From positions 1-64,000 of the forward strand of contig JAQWRY010000037.1 in NCBI GenBank assembly GCA_029243485.1: DNA of 64,000 nucleotides, written 5' to 3'. Each line of letters starts with the position of its first letter. Position 1 is the stretch's first letter. Both the position numbers and the translations under genes were made by a program. The DNA comes from Candidatus Binatia bacterium (GTDB lineage Bacteria; Desulfobacterota; Binatia; UBA12015). The notes under the pieces were generated by a model, which had not been told where the DNA came from, searched no databases, and saw only the letters and a list, made by a program, of their open reading frames with translations. Shown piece after piece: positions 8,872-16,566 of this stretch.

Positions 8872-9738
8872 ATGAACCTCCGAGTCGATCACTTCTCTAT
8901 CGCGGTGCACTCCATGGAGAAGGCGCTGGACTTCTTCTCTCGCTACCTCCCCGTCGAGATGAACTGGAAGCCGGCCGACGGCTATAACGACCAGTTCCGG
9001 TGGTGCGACTTCTGGGTTGGAAACGTGAAGTTCGAGCTCATCGAGAGTGCTCGGGCGGGCAGTTTCGTTGAGCAGTTCCTGCAAAAACGCGGAGAAGGCG
9101 TTCACCATCTTTCGCTTGAGACCGACGACCTCGAGGGAATCGTCGGCCCGATGGAACGAGACGGCCTGCGGATCGTCGATCGGTTCGAGTCAGACGACGG
9201 CGACAAGACCGCGTTCATCTCACCGCGCTCCGCCTTCGGTATGCTCGTGCAGTTCTGGCAGGTGAGCCACGGCGCACCACCTCCGCGCGACCGCATCGCC
9301 CCGATGCCGTTCGGCGACGTGCGGACGGCCTTCGATCATCTCTCCGTCGCCGTCGAGAGCCTCGACTCCGGGCTCGCCTTCTTCCAACGCTACTTCCCGA
9401 TCGACAACCTACGCGATCGGCACATGGGCTACGGCGGCGACTTCGAGCTGCTCCAGTTCGATCTTGCCGGCTACAAGATGGAACTCATCGCCGACGCGAG
9501 CGGATCGAGCTTCGTCACCAAGTTCCTCAAAAAGCGCGGACAGGGCTTCCACCACATCTCCATCGACGTCGACGATCTCGCCCCCGTCCTCGAACGCCTC
9601 CGCAAAGACGGCGTCCGCGTCGTAGACGAAGCCAACCTCGGCAAAGGCTACAAAACCGCCTTCATCTCCCCCCGCGACGCCCACGGCGTCCTAATCCAAT
9701 TCTGGCAAGTCCCGGACTTGGAAGGGGACGTTGGTTAG
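8872..9738 (+). CDS. Tandem VOC-fold protein (methylmalonyl-CoA-epimerase/dioxygenase-like)
   Basis: The 288-aa protein is made of two homologous glyoxalase/VOC domains (about 1-135 and 148-285). Each begins with a DHxS(I/V)AVxS strand followed by an FF.RY.P helix. Each has a GVHHLSLE or GFHHISID strand and an FISPR.A.G.L(V/I)QFWQ end. The His residues that bind metal in methylmalonyl-CoA epimerase are kept in both halves. The terminal ligand position, normally Glu, reads Gln in both. Substrate and reaction are unknown. The stop codon and the last few codons (GDVG) are made by the inverted repeat at 9724-9833. The start ATG overlaps the alternative trmJ start on the other strand in a CATG. 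Confidence 0.82.
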   Translation: MNLRVDHFSIAVHSMEKALDFFSRYLPVEMNWKPADGYNDQFRWCDFWVGNVKFELIESARAGSFVEQFLQKRGEGVHHLSLETDDLEGIVGPMERDGLRIVDRFESDDGDKTAFISPRSAFGMLVQFWQVSHGAPPPRDRIAPMPFGDVRTAFDHLSVAVESLDSGLAFFQRYFPIDNLRDRHMGYGGDFELLQFDLAGYKMELIADASGSSFVTKFLKKRGQGFHHISIDVDDLAPVLERLRKDGVRVVDEANLGKGYKTAFISPRDAHGVLIQFWQVPDLEGDVG

Positions 9739-9833
9739 TCTCGCTGATTTTGTTTAGTCGTCGCGAGCTTTCCGAGGCCGAAAGAGGGCTTCGCCACGAC
9801 TAAACAAAATTAGCGAGACTAACCAACGTCCCT
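9724..9833. repeat. Long imperfect inverted repeat (REP/BIME-like) between convergent genes
   Basis: The left arm, starting GGGGACGTTGGTTAGTCTCG at 9724, is repeated as its reverse complement ending at 9833. The arms are about 42 nt with only a few mismatches and are separated by about 25 nt that contain their own smaller hairpin (CTTTC and GAAAG). The left arm contains the TAG stop of the VOC gene. The right arm contains the TAG stop of the small minus-strand gene. A related single arm occurs at 49281-49322, which identifies a dispersed repeat. The structure could also terminate transcription from both sides, although no clear T tract is present. Confidence 0.85.
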
Positions 9834-10085
9834 ACCCCCATAAGTACGCGAGACTACGACTTCGATTTCGGAGTCTGTGGGGGCGCCGCGGTTGCGGATG
9901 TGGCTGGTCCATTCGGGGGTTTCGCGGAGGGCGTCGAAGACGGCGCGGACGATTCGGGGTTTGACGGCGCGCTCCCACTCGGCGCGCCAGGAGGCCTCGT
10001 CGAAGTCGTCGTCATCGAGCTGCTCGTCCGCGATCTCGACCTCGAGGCTGAAACGGAGCAGGAAACTGTCCTGTATCTTGTGCAT
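9819..10085 (-). CDS. Small acidic hypothetical protein
   Basis: This 88-aa protein has a good ribosome-binding site (GGGAGGATAG before the ATG). It begins MHKIQDSFLLRFSLEVEIADEQ, followed by an acidic run DEQLDDDDFDEASW and a helical RAEWERAVKPRIVRAVFDAL. It has no signal peptide. It may be a short regulatory or nucleic-acid-associated protein, but I do not recognise a family. Its last residues (GRDVG) and stop codon lie inside the right arm of the inverted repeat, mirroring the end of the VOC gene. It is divergent from the lipoprotein gene at 10151 with 65 bp between. Confidence 0.6.
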   Translation of the reverse strand: MHKIQDSFLLRFSLEVEIADEQLDDDDFDEASWRAEWERAVKPRIVRAVFDALRETPEWTSHIRNRGAPTDSEIEVVVSRTYGGRDVG

Positions 10086-10150
10086 CTATCCTCCCGTGGC
10101 TGGTTGCGTCATCTCGACAGCGCCATGCCCCTCCGATATACCCCGCCCGG

Positions 10151-11491
10151 ATGTCTCTGTCGCAGCTCCGGGCCAGTGGGCTCCTTCTGGTCGCCTGCCT
10201 GTTCACTCTGGGCTGCCCTAACGGGGAAAACCTCTACGTCCCGCCGCAGGCCACCGCCGCGCCGGGCGGTAGCAACGTTTTCATCTACGTCGCAGAGGCA
10301 CGAAACGCGGCTGTCGGAACCAACGGTGGCGCGGTCAGCGCCTACAGGCTGGGCGCCGATGGACTGCTCCAGGGCGGCCCGCCGCTCTCGACCGTAACGC
10401 TCGTGAACCCGCGTCGCCTGGCGGTTCACCCGGCATTGCCTGTGCTGTATGTCGCGACCCGTTCGCAGATCGTCGGGTTCGACATCTCCAACGGCTCGCT
10501 CAGGTCCCTATGCGGCGACGACAGGTTGCTCTCCCCCCCCTGCGCGACGAACCCCCGCGGCAACAACTCCCTGTTCGACATCGCGGTGGGCGCCGATGAA
10601 GACGGCACCTTTACCCTCTACGCGGCGGAAACCGGCCAAGCCGGCTCCACCAGCAACCGAAGCCGCCTCGCGGCCTATCCTCTGGGCGACAACGGTGAGC
10701 TTCCGGGCTTCGCCGGCTCACAGGGAATCGGTAACGACGTCGTCCAGTTCGAGGCACTCGCGGTCAGCTCCACGTTCGTTTGGGGAGCCGACACCGCCGT
10801 GCAGCGAATGTACCGCTTCCTGCGCGAGTCCGACGGCTCGCTGCCGGCCGAAGCTCCGACGCCGACGCCCATCAACTTCCCGACGCCAACGCCAACACCG
10901 ACTCCGAACGAAGACGGGCCGACGCCCACGCCGACAGCCGAGCCGACGCCCGGACCGGACTTCTTCCTCCTAAACTTCCCCGGCCGTGTCGAAGTCCGCG
11001 AGTACCCAAACCCGGAGCCGAACGGGGACCTCGGCATGCTCTACGCCGTCGAGGAAGGCGCACAACGTCTCGGCGCCTGGCCAATCGACGAATTCTACGA
11101 CCTGCCCAACATTCCGGCCAGCGAGTCGCCGGTCCGGGGCTTCTATCAGTCGATCGTGATCAAGCCCGACCAGACGCGGATCTACGGCGCACTCTTCCAG
11201 GACGGCACCGTCGCGTCGTACCGCCTGAACGAGAACGGTGGCATCATCGCATCGTCCGAGGCGATCACGCTACCCAACCCTGCATCCTACCCGACGGGTC
11301 TCGGCTACCTTGAGTTCACGCCGACGGGCAACGCACCATCCAAGACCGTCCTCGTGTCGCAGGGCGGCCTCGACCGTGTCGATGGTTTCCGTGTCCGAGA
11401 GGACGGAAGTCTCGACGAGAAGCCCTATACCTCGACCGTGCCGCGCACGGGCACCTTCCCGTCCGACATCGCGATCAAAGTCCTGCCCTGA
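10151..11491 (+). CDS. Lactonase-like beta-propeller lipoprotein with Pro-Thr linker
   Basis: The protein is 446 aa with a signal peptide ending at the lipobox FTLGC, so a probable lipoprotein. The mature region resembles seven-bladed 6-phosphogluconolactonase-like (YbhE/Pgl) propellers. Repeats of the form VFIYVAEARN...AVSAYRLG, LAVHPALPVLYVAT and GVFQDGTVASYRLNENG are seen across both halves. Two blades are separated by a low-complexity insert of PTP and TPT units (about residues 239-273) that probably forms an extended loop. No catalytic evidence exists for a lactonase. Binding or scaffold roles are equally possible. It is monocistronic. Confidence 0.75.
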   Translation: MSLSQLRASGLLLVACLFTLGCPNGENLYVPPQATAAPGGSNVFIYVAEARNAAVGTNGGAVSAYRLGADGLLQGGPPLSTVTLVNPRRLAVHPALPVLYVATRSQIVGFDISNGSLRSLCGDDRLLSPPCATNPRGNNSLFDIAVGADEDGTFTLYAAETGQAGSTSNRSRLAAYPLGDNGELPGFAGSQGIGNDVVQFEALAVSSTFVWGADTAVQRMYRFLRESDGSLPAEAPTPTPINFPTPTPTPTPNEDGPTPTPTAEPTPGPDFFLLNFPGRVEVREYPNPEPNGDLGMLYAVEEGAQRLGAWPIDEFYDLPNIPASESPVRGFYQSIVIKPDQTRIYGALFQDGTVASYRLNENGGIIASSEAITLPNPASYPTGLGYLEFTPTGNAPSKTVLVSQGGLDRVDGFRVREDGSLDEKPYTSTVPRTGTFPSDIAIKVLP

Positions 11492-11522
11492 GCGGGCCGG
11501 CCGCTTCAGCCTCGGCGCGACT

Positions 11523-13091
11523 TTAAAGCGGCGCGCCGAGACCGGCCGAGAGCTGGTCTGCGATTCGAAGCGCGAGCGCCATCACCGTGAGCTGCGGGTT
11601 TGGACCGGTCGAAGCCGGGAAAAGGCTCGCGTCCGCAACGTAGAGATCCCGCAGGCCGTGGAGCTTGCCGCCGGAATTGGTCGCGCCGCGCCGCGGGTCG
11701 TCGGACATACGCACCGTTCCAATCGGATGCCATCCGTCGAGAGCGAAGTCGCGCAGCGGCGTACGCGCCTCAGCGAGAGCACGCGCCTCATCGGGTGACG
11801 ACAGGCGCGGAACCGAACGCAGCGCCGGGTAGACTTCCTCGGCACCGGCCGCAAACGCCAACTCCGCAGTGACGCCGATCGCGCGAAGCAACCGCTTTCG
11901 ATCCGCCTCACGAAGCCGGTAACGCACCGAGCGCCGACCCCGTCGGCCCACGCGAACCATACCGGTCGACTCCTCGCGGATCGTCGCGGCAAACGAGCCG
12001 AGCCGCGTGACCCGACTCATGACTTCCTTGTGCACCTCCCCAAAGCCGGGAATGGACGGGGCAAGCTCCTCGGGACGCGGGAAGTGACTCCGGATCGAGA
12101 TTCCCTGCGACTCGAGCGAACGCACCGCAAAACCCTCGGGAACGCTGGCCCACCCGCGAACGTCTCCGCCAAAGCGCGCGGTGACACGCGCGGTGGGATG
12201 AAGGCGCAGGTGCTTCCCGAGATGTGGGCGTCCCCGACCAAGCCCGCTGCGCAACAACAGGTGCGGTGTCAGAAGCGCGCCACACGCGACGACCACTCGC
12301 TCCGCAACCACCCGCAACTTACGCCCCGTCGCACGACCCTCGGCCGACAGGAACTCCGCCGCCACCCCGAACGCCCGCCCCTGAGACACGAGAAGCTCCG
12401 AAGCCCTCGCTCGCGTGTAGAGCGCCGCGCCGGCCTCGATCGCCTGCGGCACGTAGCTCACGTGCATCGCCTGCTTCGCATCCTGGGGACACCCCTGCAG
12501 GCACACGCCCGAACCCAGACAGCCGTGCGCGCCCCGCCGAACGCGCTCTCCCGCGTACCCCGTATTCCGCGCACCGACTTCGAGGAGCTCCGCGTTCCGC
12601 CCGTACGTGATGTCGGGAACCGCGGCGATCTCGAGATCCTCGGTGATCCGCTCGAAGTACGGCCGCAACGCCGCCGCGTCGAGATCGGCGAGCCCGTGGT
12701 CGGCCGCCCAACCGTTCAAAACGTCGTCGGCCGGCTGCTCGTACGTCCCGGCGCCCAGCACGGTCGTCCCGCCGACGCAGCGACCGAGGCGCAGGCCGAT
12801 CGCCGTGCCGTACGCACTGCCGAGCTGAGCCACGTCGCGATCGAGCACTGCCGCGCCGGGCCTCGGCCCCATCTCTCCTCCGAGGTGGTACGCGCCCTCT
12901 TCCACCAGGATCACCGAGTGGCCGCCGCGAGCGAGCGACAACGCGACGGAGGCCCCGCCCGCACCGCTTCCGATGACGCAGACCTGCGCGCGGTCCGAGA
13001 CGTCGCGTTCGAACTCTGCGCCGTCGTGCACGCGTTCGGAATCACGCAGCGCACGAAGTCGTTCGGGCGTCGGCGTCAATGCGGCCCCCAC
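11523..13091 (-). CDS. GMC-family FAD-dependent oxidoreductase
   Basis: This 522-aa glucose-methanol-choline family flavoprotein would oxidise an alcohol or sterol-type substrate. The dinucleotide fold VCVIGSGAGGASVALSLARGG (GxGxxG at 41-46) is followed by the FAD-binding region GRCVGGTTVLGAG. A Cys-containing segment CLGSGVCLQGCPQDAK follows, typical of the cholesterol-oxidase/long-chain-alcohol-oxidase branch. The C-terminal signature DWHPIGT-like GWHPIGTVRM is present with the active-site His, and the end reads LYVADASLFPASTGPNPQLTVMA. There is no signal peptide. The GTG start lies 8 nt after the upstream gene's stop, so the two form an operon. The partner has a gluconate-dehydrogenase-subunit-3-like domain, suggesting a membrane-linked dehydrogenase rather than an oxidase. 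Confidence 0.88.
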   Translation of the reverse strand: MGAALTPTPERLRALRDSERVHDGAEFERDVSDRAQVCVIGSGAGGASVALSLARGGHSVILVEEGAYHLGGEMGPRPGAAVLDRDVAQLGSAYGTAIGLRLGRCVGGTTVLGAGTYEQPADDVLNGWAADHGLADLDAAALRPYFERITEDLEIAAVPDITYGRNAELLEVGARNTGYAGERVRRGAHGCLGSGVCLQGCPQDAKQAMHVSYVPQAIEAGAALYTRARASELLVSQGRAFGVAAEFLSAEGRATGRKLRVVAERVVVACGALLTPHLLLRSGLGRGRPHLGKHLRLHPTARVTARFGGDVRGWASVPEGFAVRSLESQGISIRSHFPRPEELAPSIPGFGEVHKEVMSRVTRLGSFAATIREESTGMVRVGRRGRRSVRYRLREADRKRLLRAIGVTAELAFAAGAEEVYPALRSVPRLSSPDEARALAEARTPLRDFALDGWHPIGTVRMSDDPRRGATNSGGKLHGLRDLYVADASLFPASTGPNPQLTVMALALRIADQLSAGLGAPL

Positions 13092-13098
13092 AGAGGAC

Positions 13099-14052
13099 TC
13101 ATTGCGAGGTCTGGCCTCCGGTACGAATCAGCCGCAGGACCGGAGTCCCGACTTCGGGCTGGCGAAGCACGCCTCGGTCCGACGCCTCACCCGCCGATTC
13201 CGCCTCGAGGCGAGCACGGTGGGCATCGCGGTTCGGCCCTTCGGCCAGTCGACGATCGAGATAGCGCCGATCGAAGCCGATCTCGCCCTGGACACGAGCA
13301 TCCGCATAGTACGCGGCGAGCGCCGCCGCGCGCCAAGCGAGAGCGATCCGCCGAAGAGCACCAACCCTCGAGCCACACAACCGGTTCAGGACTTCACTGC
13401 GGGTATCGGGCGATGCCTGAGTGAACGACTCGCGAGCGACCCATCGGCTCGCGAGATCCAACTGTCGCAACTCGAGGCGAATCCCGACCTCGGTCCGGCC
13501 GACACTCCGTCGCGCGAGAACGCGCTCCCGGACGCCCGATTCCGAGGCACCGATCTCGACCGCACCGCCCTCGGGGACCAGGGTCGAAAGCACGGCCTGG
13601 AGGAGCGCCTCGTCCCGCCGCTCGCGTGCCTCGCCGGGAAGGTCGGCGAACCACAGCCGCCCCCACGCACAGGCGCACAGGAGGGCGGACGCGAGCTCGA
13701 TGGCGGCCCCCGACCCGAGGACCCGGGCCTGCGGACCCGCCCCTGCGGAAGCCCACAGTCCGAGCGCGGTGAGGCCCGATGCCCCCAGCGCCCCGGCCAG
13801 AGCGAGCATCAAAAACGTCTGCCGGCGCGGCGCACGGGCGATCCGGCCGGCCACCAGTGCCGCCATCACGGCGTACGCAATCGCGAACGGAATCCAGGGG
13901 GATGCCTCCGGAGCGAAACCCAGGAGGTTCCCGGTCACCCCGAGCAGCGACAGCGCGAGCGTTCCGCCGAGCAACCCAAAGGCCGCCGCAGCGCTACCAA
14001 AGAGCCACCGGAGGCGCCGATCCAGGGGGTCGCGCACGCGCGTTTGTACCAC
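13099..14052 (-). CDS. Membrane protein with C-terminal gluconate-2-dehydrogenase-subunit-3-like domain
   Basis: This is a predicted partner of the GMC enzyme. The N-terminal half holds four hydrophobic segments (about residues 15-40, 48-70, 78-98 and 105-125 from the GTG at 14052). After them comes a helical domain beginning RRDEALLQAVLSTLVPEGG and ending AAYYADARVQGEIGFDRRY. That is the style of the small subunit of membrane GMC dehydrogenases. The start is weak: GTG at 14052 (317 aa) lacks a clear ribosome-binding site, and a TTG at 14130 would give 343 aa. It is directly upstream of the GMC gene. The fusion of membrane anchor and subunit-3 domain is inferred by eye. Confidence 0.6.
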   Translation of the reverse strand: MVQTRVRDPLDRRLRWLFGSAAAAFGLLGGTLALSLLGVTGNLLGFAPEASPWIPFAIAYAVMAALVAGRIARAPRRQTFLMLALAGALGASGLTALGLWASAGAGPQARVLGSGAAIELASALLCACAWGRLWFADLPGEARERRDEALLQAVLSTLVPEGGAVEIGASESGVRERVLARRSVGRTEVGIRLELRQLDLASRWVARESFTQASPDTRSEVLNRLCGSRVGALRRIALAWRAAALAAYYADARVQGEIGFDRRYLDRRLAEGPNRDAHRARLEAESAGEASDRGVLRQPEVGTPVLRLIRTGGQTSQ

Positions 14053-14141
14053 GACCGCGGGGGGCCTGACTACGAATCGGGCACCGACTCGGTTGACCGC
14101 AGCGCCTGCCGACCGTAAACCCGGGCGCAAAGGAGCGCATC

Positions 14142-14573
14142 ATGGAAACCGTAGGAACGTTGGCAGCAGACTCGGGCTTTCTCACCTTCGCCCGATTCTC
14201 GGTAATCGCATTCTTCGCAATCGTCTTCCTTCAGTCGGGCATCAACAAGGTCGTCGATTCCGAAGGGAACAAGGCCTACATGCAGGAGGCCTTCTCGCAG
14301 GCGCCCACCCTCCAGGGGATGATGGGCTCGCTGTTCTGGGCGCTCACCGCACTCGAGCTAGCCGCAGGGATTTTCTGCGGACTCAGCCTCGTCACGTTCA
14401 GCTTCATGTCCGGCGGCTTCCTCGCGCGTTGGGGCATGCGCTTCGCGACGATCTCGCTCCTCGCGCTCCTCTTCGGCCAACGCATGGCCAAGGACTACGC
14501 GGGTGCCGCGGTCGTGGCCGCGTACTTCGCGGTCGCATTGCTCGGCAACCTGGTCTTCGCGCTCGGGCGCTAG
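14142..14573 (+). CDS. DoxX-like four-helix membrane protein
   Basis: This 143-aa membrane protein is of the DoxX/DUF4149-like type. Four hydrophobic helices are predicted at about 15-37, 65-88, 92-112 and 118-140. The first contains FAIVFLQSGINKVVD, the usual DoxX signature around the first helix. The ribosome-binding site AAAGGAG lies 9 nt before the ATG. It is divergent from the GMC partner gene and convergent with the DUF2333 gene. Family members are linked to redox or sulfur metabolism in some bacteria, but no specific role is supported here. Confidence 0.8.
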   Translation: METVGTLAADSGFLTFARFSVIAFFAIVFLQSGINKVVDSEGNKAYMQEAFSQAPTLQGMMGSLFWALTALELAAGIFCGLSLVTFSFMSGGFLARWGMRFATISLLALLFGQRMAKDYAGAAVVAAYFAVALLGNLVFALGR

Positions 14574-14579
14574 CCCGAT

Positions 14580-15467
14580 TTACTTGTCGAGCTCCTCGCG
14601 GACCGAATAGAACTTCTGCCGCGCCTCGGTGACGAATCCGTCGAGGTTGCGGCGGTGGTTCGCGATAAAGCTCGTGTCGCCACCGTTCAACACGACGAGT
14701 GGCTTCATCGCGCCGCAGCGAGCGAGCGGCTCTTCGGCCTCATCGAAGAGCGTGACGAGGATCGGGCGCGAGTTGAGTTCGCGCGAGTACTCGATCTTGA
14801 TGGCTGGCATCATTTGGGCCATCACATGACAGTAACCGGTGGTTCGGTAGTAGACGTCGTCGACCTGGAACCACGGCACCTCGTCTCGCAGGAGGTCGGA
14901 GTGCGCCGAGCCGAGCAGATCACCCCATACCTGGATCAGGCGCATCAGTTCGACGTTCCTCGCGTTGATTTGACGCGAGGTTGCCGGGTCCTTCTGCAGC
15001 CCTTCGACGTAGGCCTCGAGGTGCTCGACGGCCGTGCGGTAGCGATCCTCGGCCGACGGGAACGCCCACTTCTCGGGGTCGTTGCGTAGCAGGTTGTCCG
15101 CCTGCACAAGGTTCTCGTCGTACTCGTCGCTGGAGATCTTGGTGAGGTGGTCCTTGAAGACCCGGACCGTCTCACGCAGGGCCTGCAGGATTCCCATCTG
15201 CCGGCTCGCATTATTGTCGGCCATGAGCGTCGGACCCCAGATGACCAGATCGTTCGGCCGCCACCCCGTCATCCCCCGCAGCTCCGTATCCATGATCGTC
15301 GCGGTCCCCGTGCCGAAGGCCACTCCGGGAAGCGACCCCTCGGGCACCGCCCCGATCCAGTCGATCTCCAACTCGTTGTGCGCCTTCTGACCGAAGTGCA
15401 GAACGAGCGGCGAGACGAGGAACACGAGGGCCATCAAGACCGCGAGGATAGGGACGAGACGTCGCAT
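14580..15467 (-). CDS. DUF2333-like inner-membrane protein
   Basis: The 295-aa protein has a single N-terminal membrane anchor (about residues 5-26) and a large extracytoplasmic domain. Segments such as GTGTATIMDTELRGMTGWRPNDL, MGILQALRETVRVFKDHLTKIS and YYRTTGYCHVMAQMMPAI resemble DUF2333 proteins, whose function is not established. Its ATG overlaps the stop of the CsgG-like gene (TGATG), so the two are translationally coupled and probably act together at the envelope. Confidence 0.7.
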   Translation of the reverse strand: MRRLVPILAVLMALVFLVSPLVLHFGQKAHNELEIDWIGAVPEGSLPGVAFGTGTATIMDTELRGMTGWRPNDLVIWGPTLMADNNASRQMGILQALRETVRVFKDHLTKISSDEYDENLVQADNLLRNDPEKWAFPSAEDRYRTAVEHLEAYVEGLQKDPATSRQINARNVELMRLIQVWGDLLGSAHSDLLRDEVPWFQVDDVYYRTTGYCHVMAQMMPAIKIEYSRELNSRPILVTLFDEAEEPLARCGAMKPLVVLNGGDTSFIANHRRNLDGFVTEARQKFYSVREELDK

Positions 15468-16375
15468 CAGCCAGTACGCTCCTTCAATCGATCGACGATC
15501 TGCACCGTCGCCGAATTCATCGCTGCGCGGGTCGCCTGGGCGAGCGCGCTTTCGGCCACCGCGGTGCTCGCGCTGCCGAAACCAAACAGAGAGAAACCAC
15601 TTGTAGCGTTCTCCGAGGTGAAACTCCCGTTGGCTACCGCAGTCCCAACTATGCGTCCATTTCGCGCGTCGACGATGTTCAGATCGACCCCGACCTGCCC
15701 CGTTCGGCGCGCGACCGACTCCTGGTAGCCCGGATTCGCAACCGCGAGCCCCAGCCCCGTGTACGCGGCGGGGCTGTTCCCCGCGATCGCGCCGGCGATC
15801 CCGAGCGCGACGCCGATCAAACCGAGGCTACTACCAGTGCCCGACTCGTCGGACTCCGATATCTCGTTGAACTCGGTCACCGCGCCGCGAAGCAGATAGG
15901 GACCGGCCTCGCCCTTGCCCACGAGACGATCGATGCGATCGCGGTTCTGCCAGTAGTAGTCGTAGTCGATGACGATCAGGTTGCCGACGTTCGAGAGCGC
16001 GCTCACGAGCTGCGTCTGAACGCTCTCCCCGACATGAGCAGAGAGCTGTTGCCGGGGCGGCGTCCAACCGATCGGCCGCGGACCGTGCGGGAGGACCCCC
16101 CAGCTGCCCGGGCCGTACACGATGCTCTGGACGGGCGGTCCGGCGACAGCAGAATCCGCCTGAAGAGCGAAGGGTTCGACGGCGACGACGAAGCGGGGAA
16201 ACCGCGGATCGTACGGCACCCGGACCAGCGGCACCTCGGCCGCCTCCGGAGCGTACGGCTCGGCCTGCACACCGGCCGCGTCCACCCTGGCGCGGGTACA
16301 GCCGCCGAGCGGCGCGAGGAAGAAGGCAGCCATCACGAGGCTGGCAAGGAATCGAGATCGTGCGGGGTTGCGCAT
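15467..16375 (-). CDS. CsgG/HfaB-like lipoprotein
   Basis: From the ATG at 16375 (ribosome-binding site AGAGGA) the protein is 302 aa, with a signal peptide and lipobox LGGC. The mature domain has the CsgG-like run VGESVQTQLVSALSNVGNLIVIDYDYY. It continues with PYLLRGAVTEFNE, a glycine/alanine-rich hydrophobic segment (SSLGLIGVALGIAGAIAG) and the strands VGVDLNIVDARNGRIVGTAVANG. CsgG proteins form the outer-membrane curli secretion pore, and related lipoproteins anchor other surface structures. No csgA-, csgE- or csgF-like genes are nearby. It is the first gene of a pair with the DUF2333-like gene. Confidence 0.78.
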   Translation of the reverse strand: MRNPARSRFLASLVMAAFFLAPLGGCTRARVDAAGVQAEPYAPEAAEVPLVRVPYDPRFPRFVVAVEPFALQADSAVAGPPVQSIVYGPGSWGVLPHGPRPIGWTPPRQQLSAHVGESVQTQLVSALSNVGNLIVIDYDYYWQNRDRIDRLVGKGEAGPYLLRGAVTEFNEISESDESGTGSSLGLIGVALGIAGAIAGNSPAAYTGLGLAVANPGYQESVARRTGQVGVDLNIVDARNGRIVGTAVANGSFTSENATSGFSLFGFGSASTAVAESALAQATRAAMNSATVQIVDRLKERTG

Positions 16376-16566
16376 CGGGGTCCTCTCCCGGGCGCTAGGC
16401 TCGAGCCCCGCACCCTGTTGAAGTCGCAAAGTCGCTGCGAAAGCGAACACGAGCCCCTGTGCGAGGTGACGGCACCCGGGTGAATTATTGCCTCGACCGA
16501 TGGATCAGGGGCGAGGCTTCGGTGGGGACGGGAGCTTTTCGTGATTTCGGCCGGATGCAGGAGCCA

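Noticed and set aside
10860-10960. Tandem repeat CRISPR-like or minisatellite in the propeller lipoprotein
   Set aside because: The repeated units (PTP and TPT codons) are in frame and encode a Pro-Thr linker. The period is too short for CRISPR and there are no spacers.
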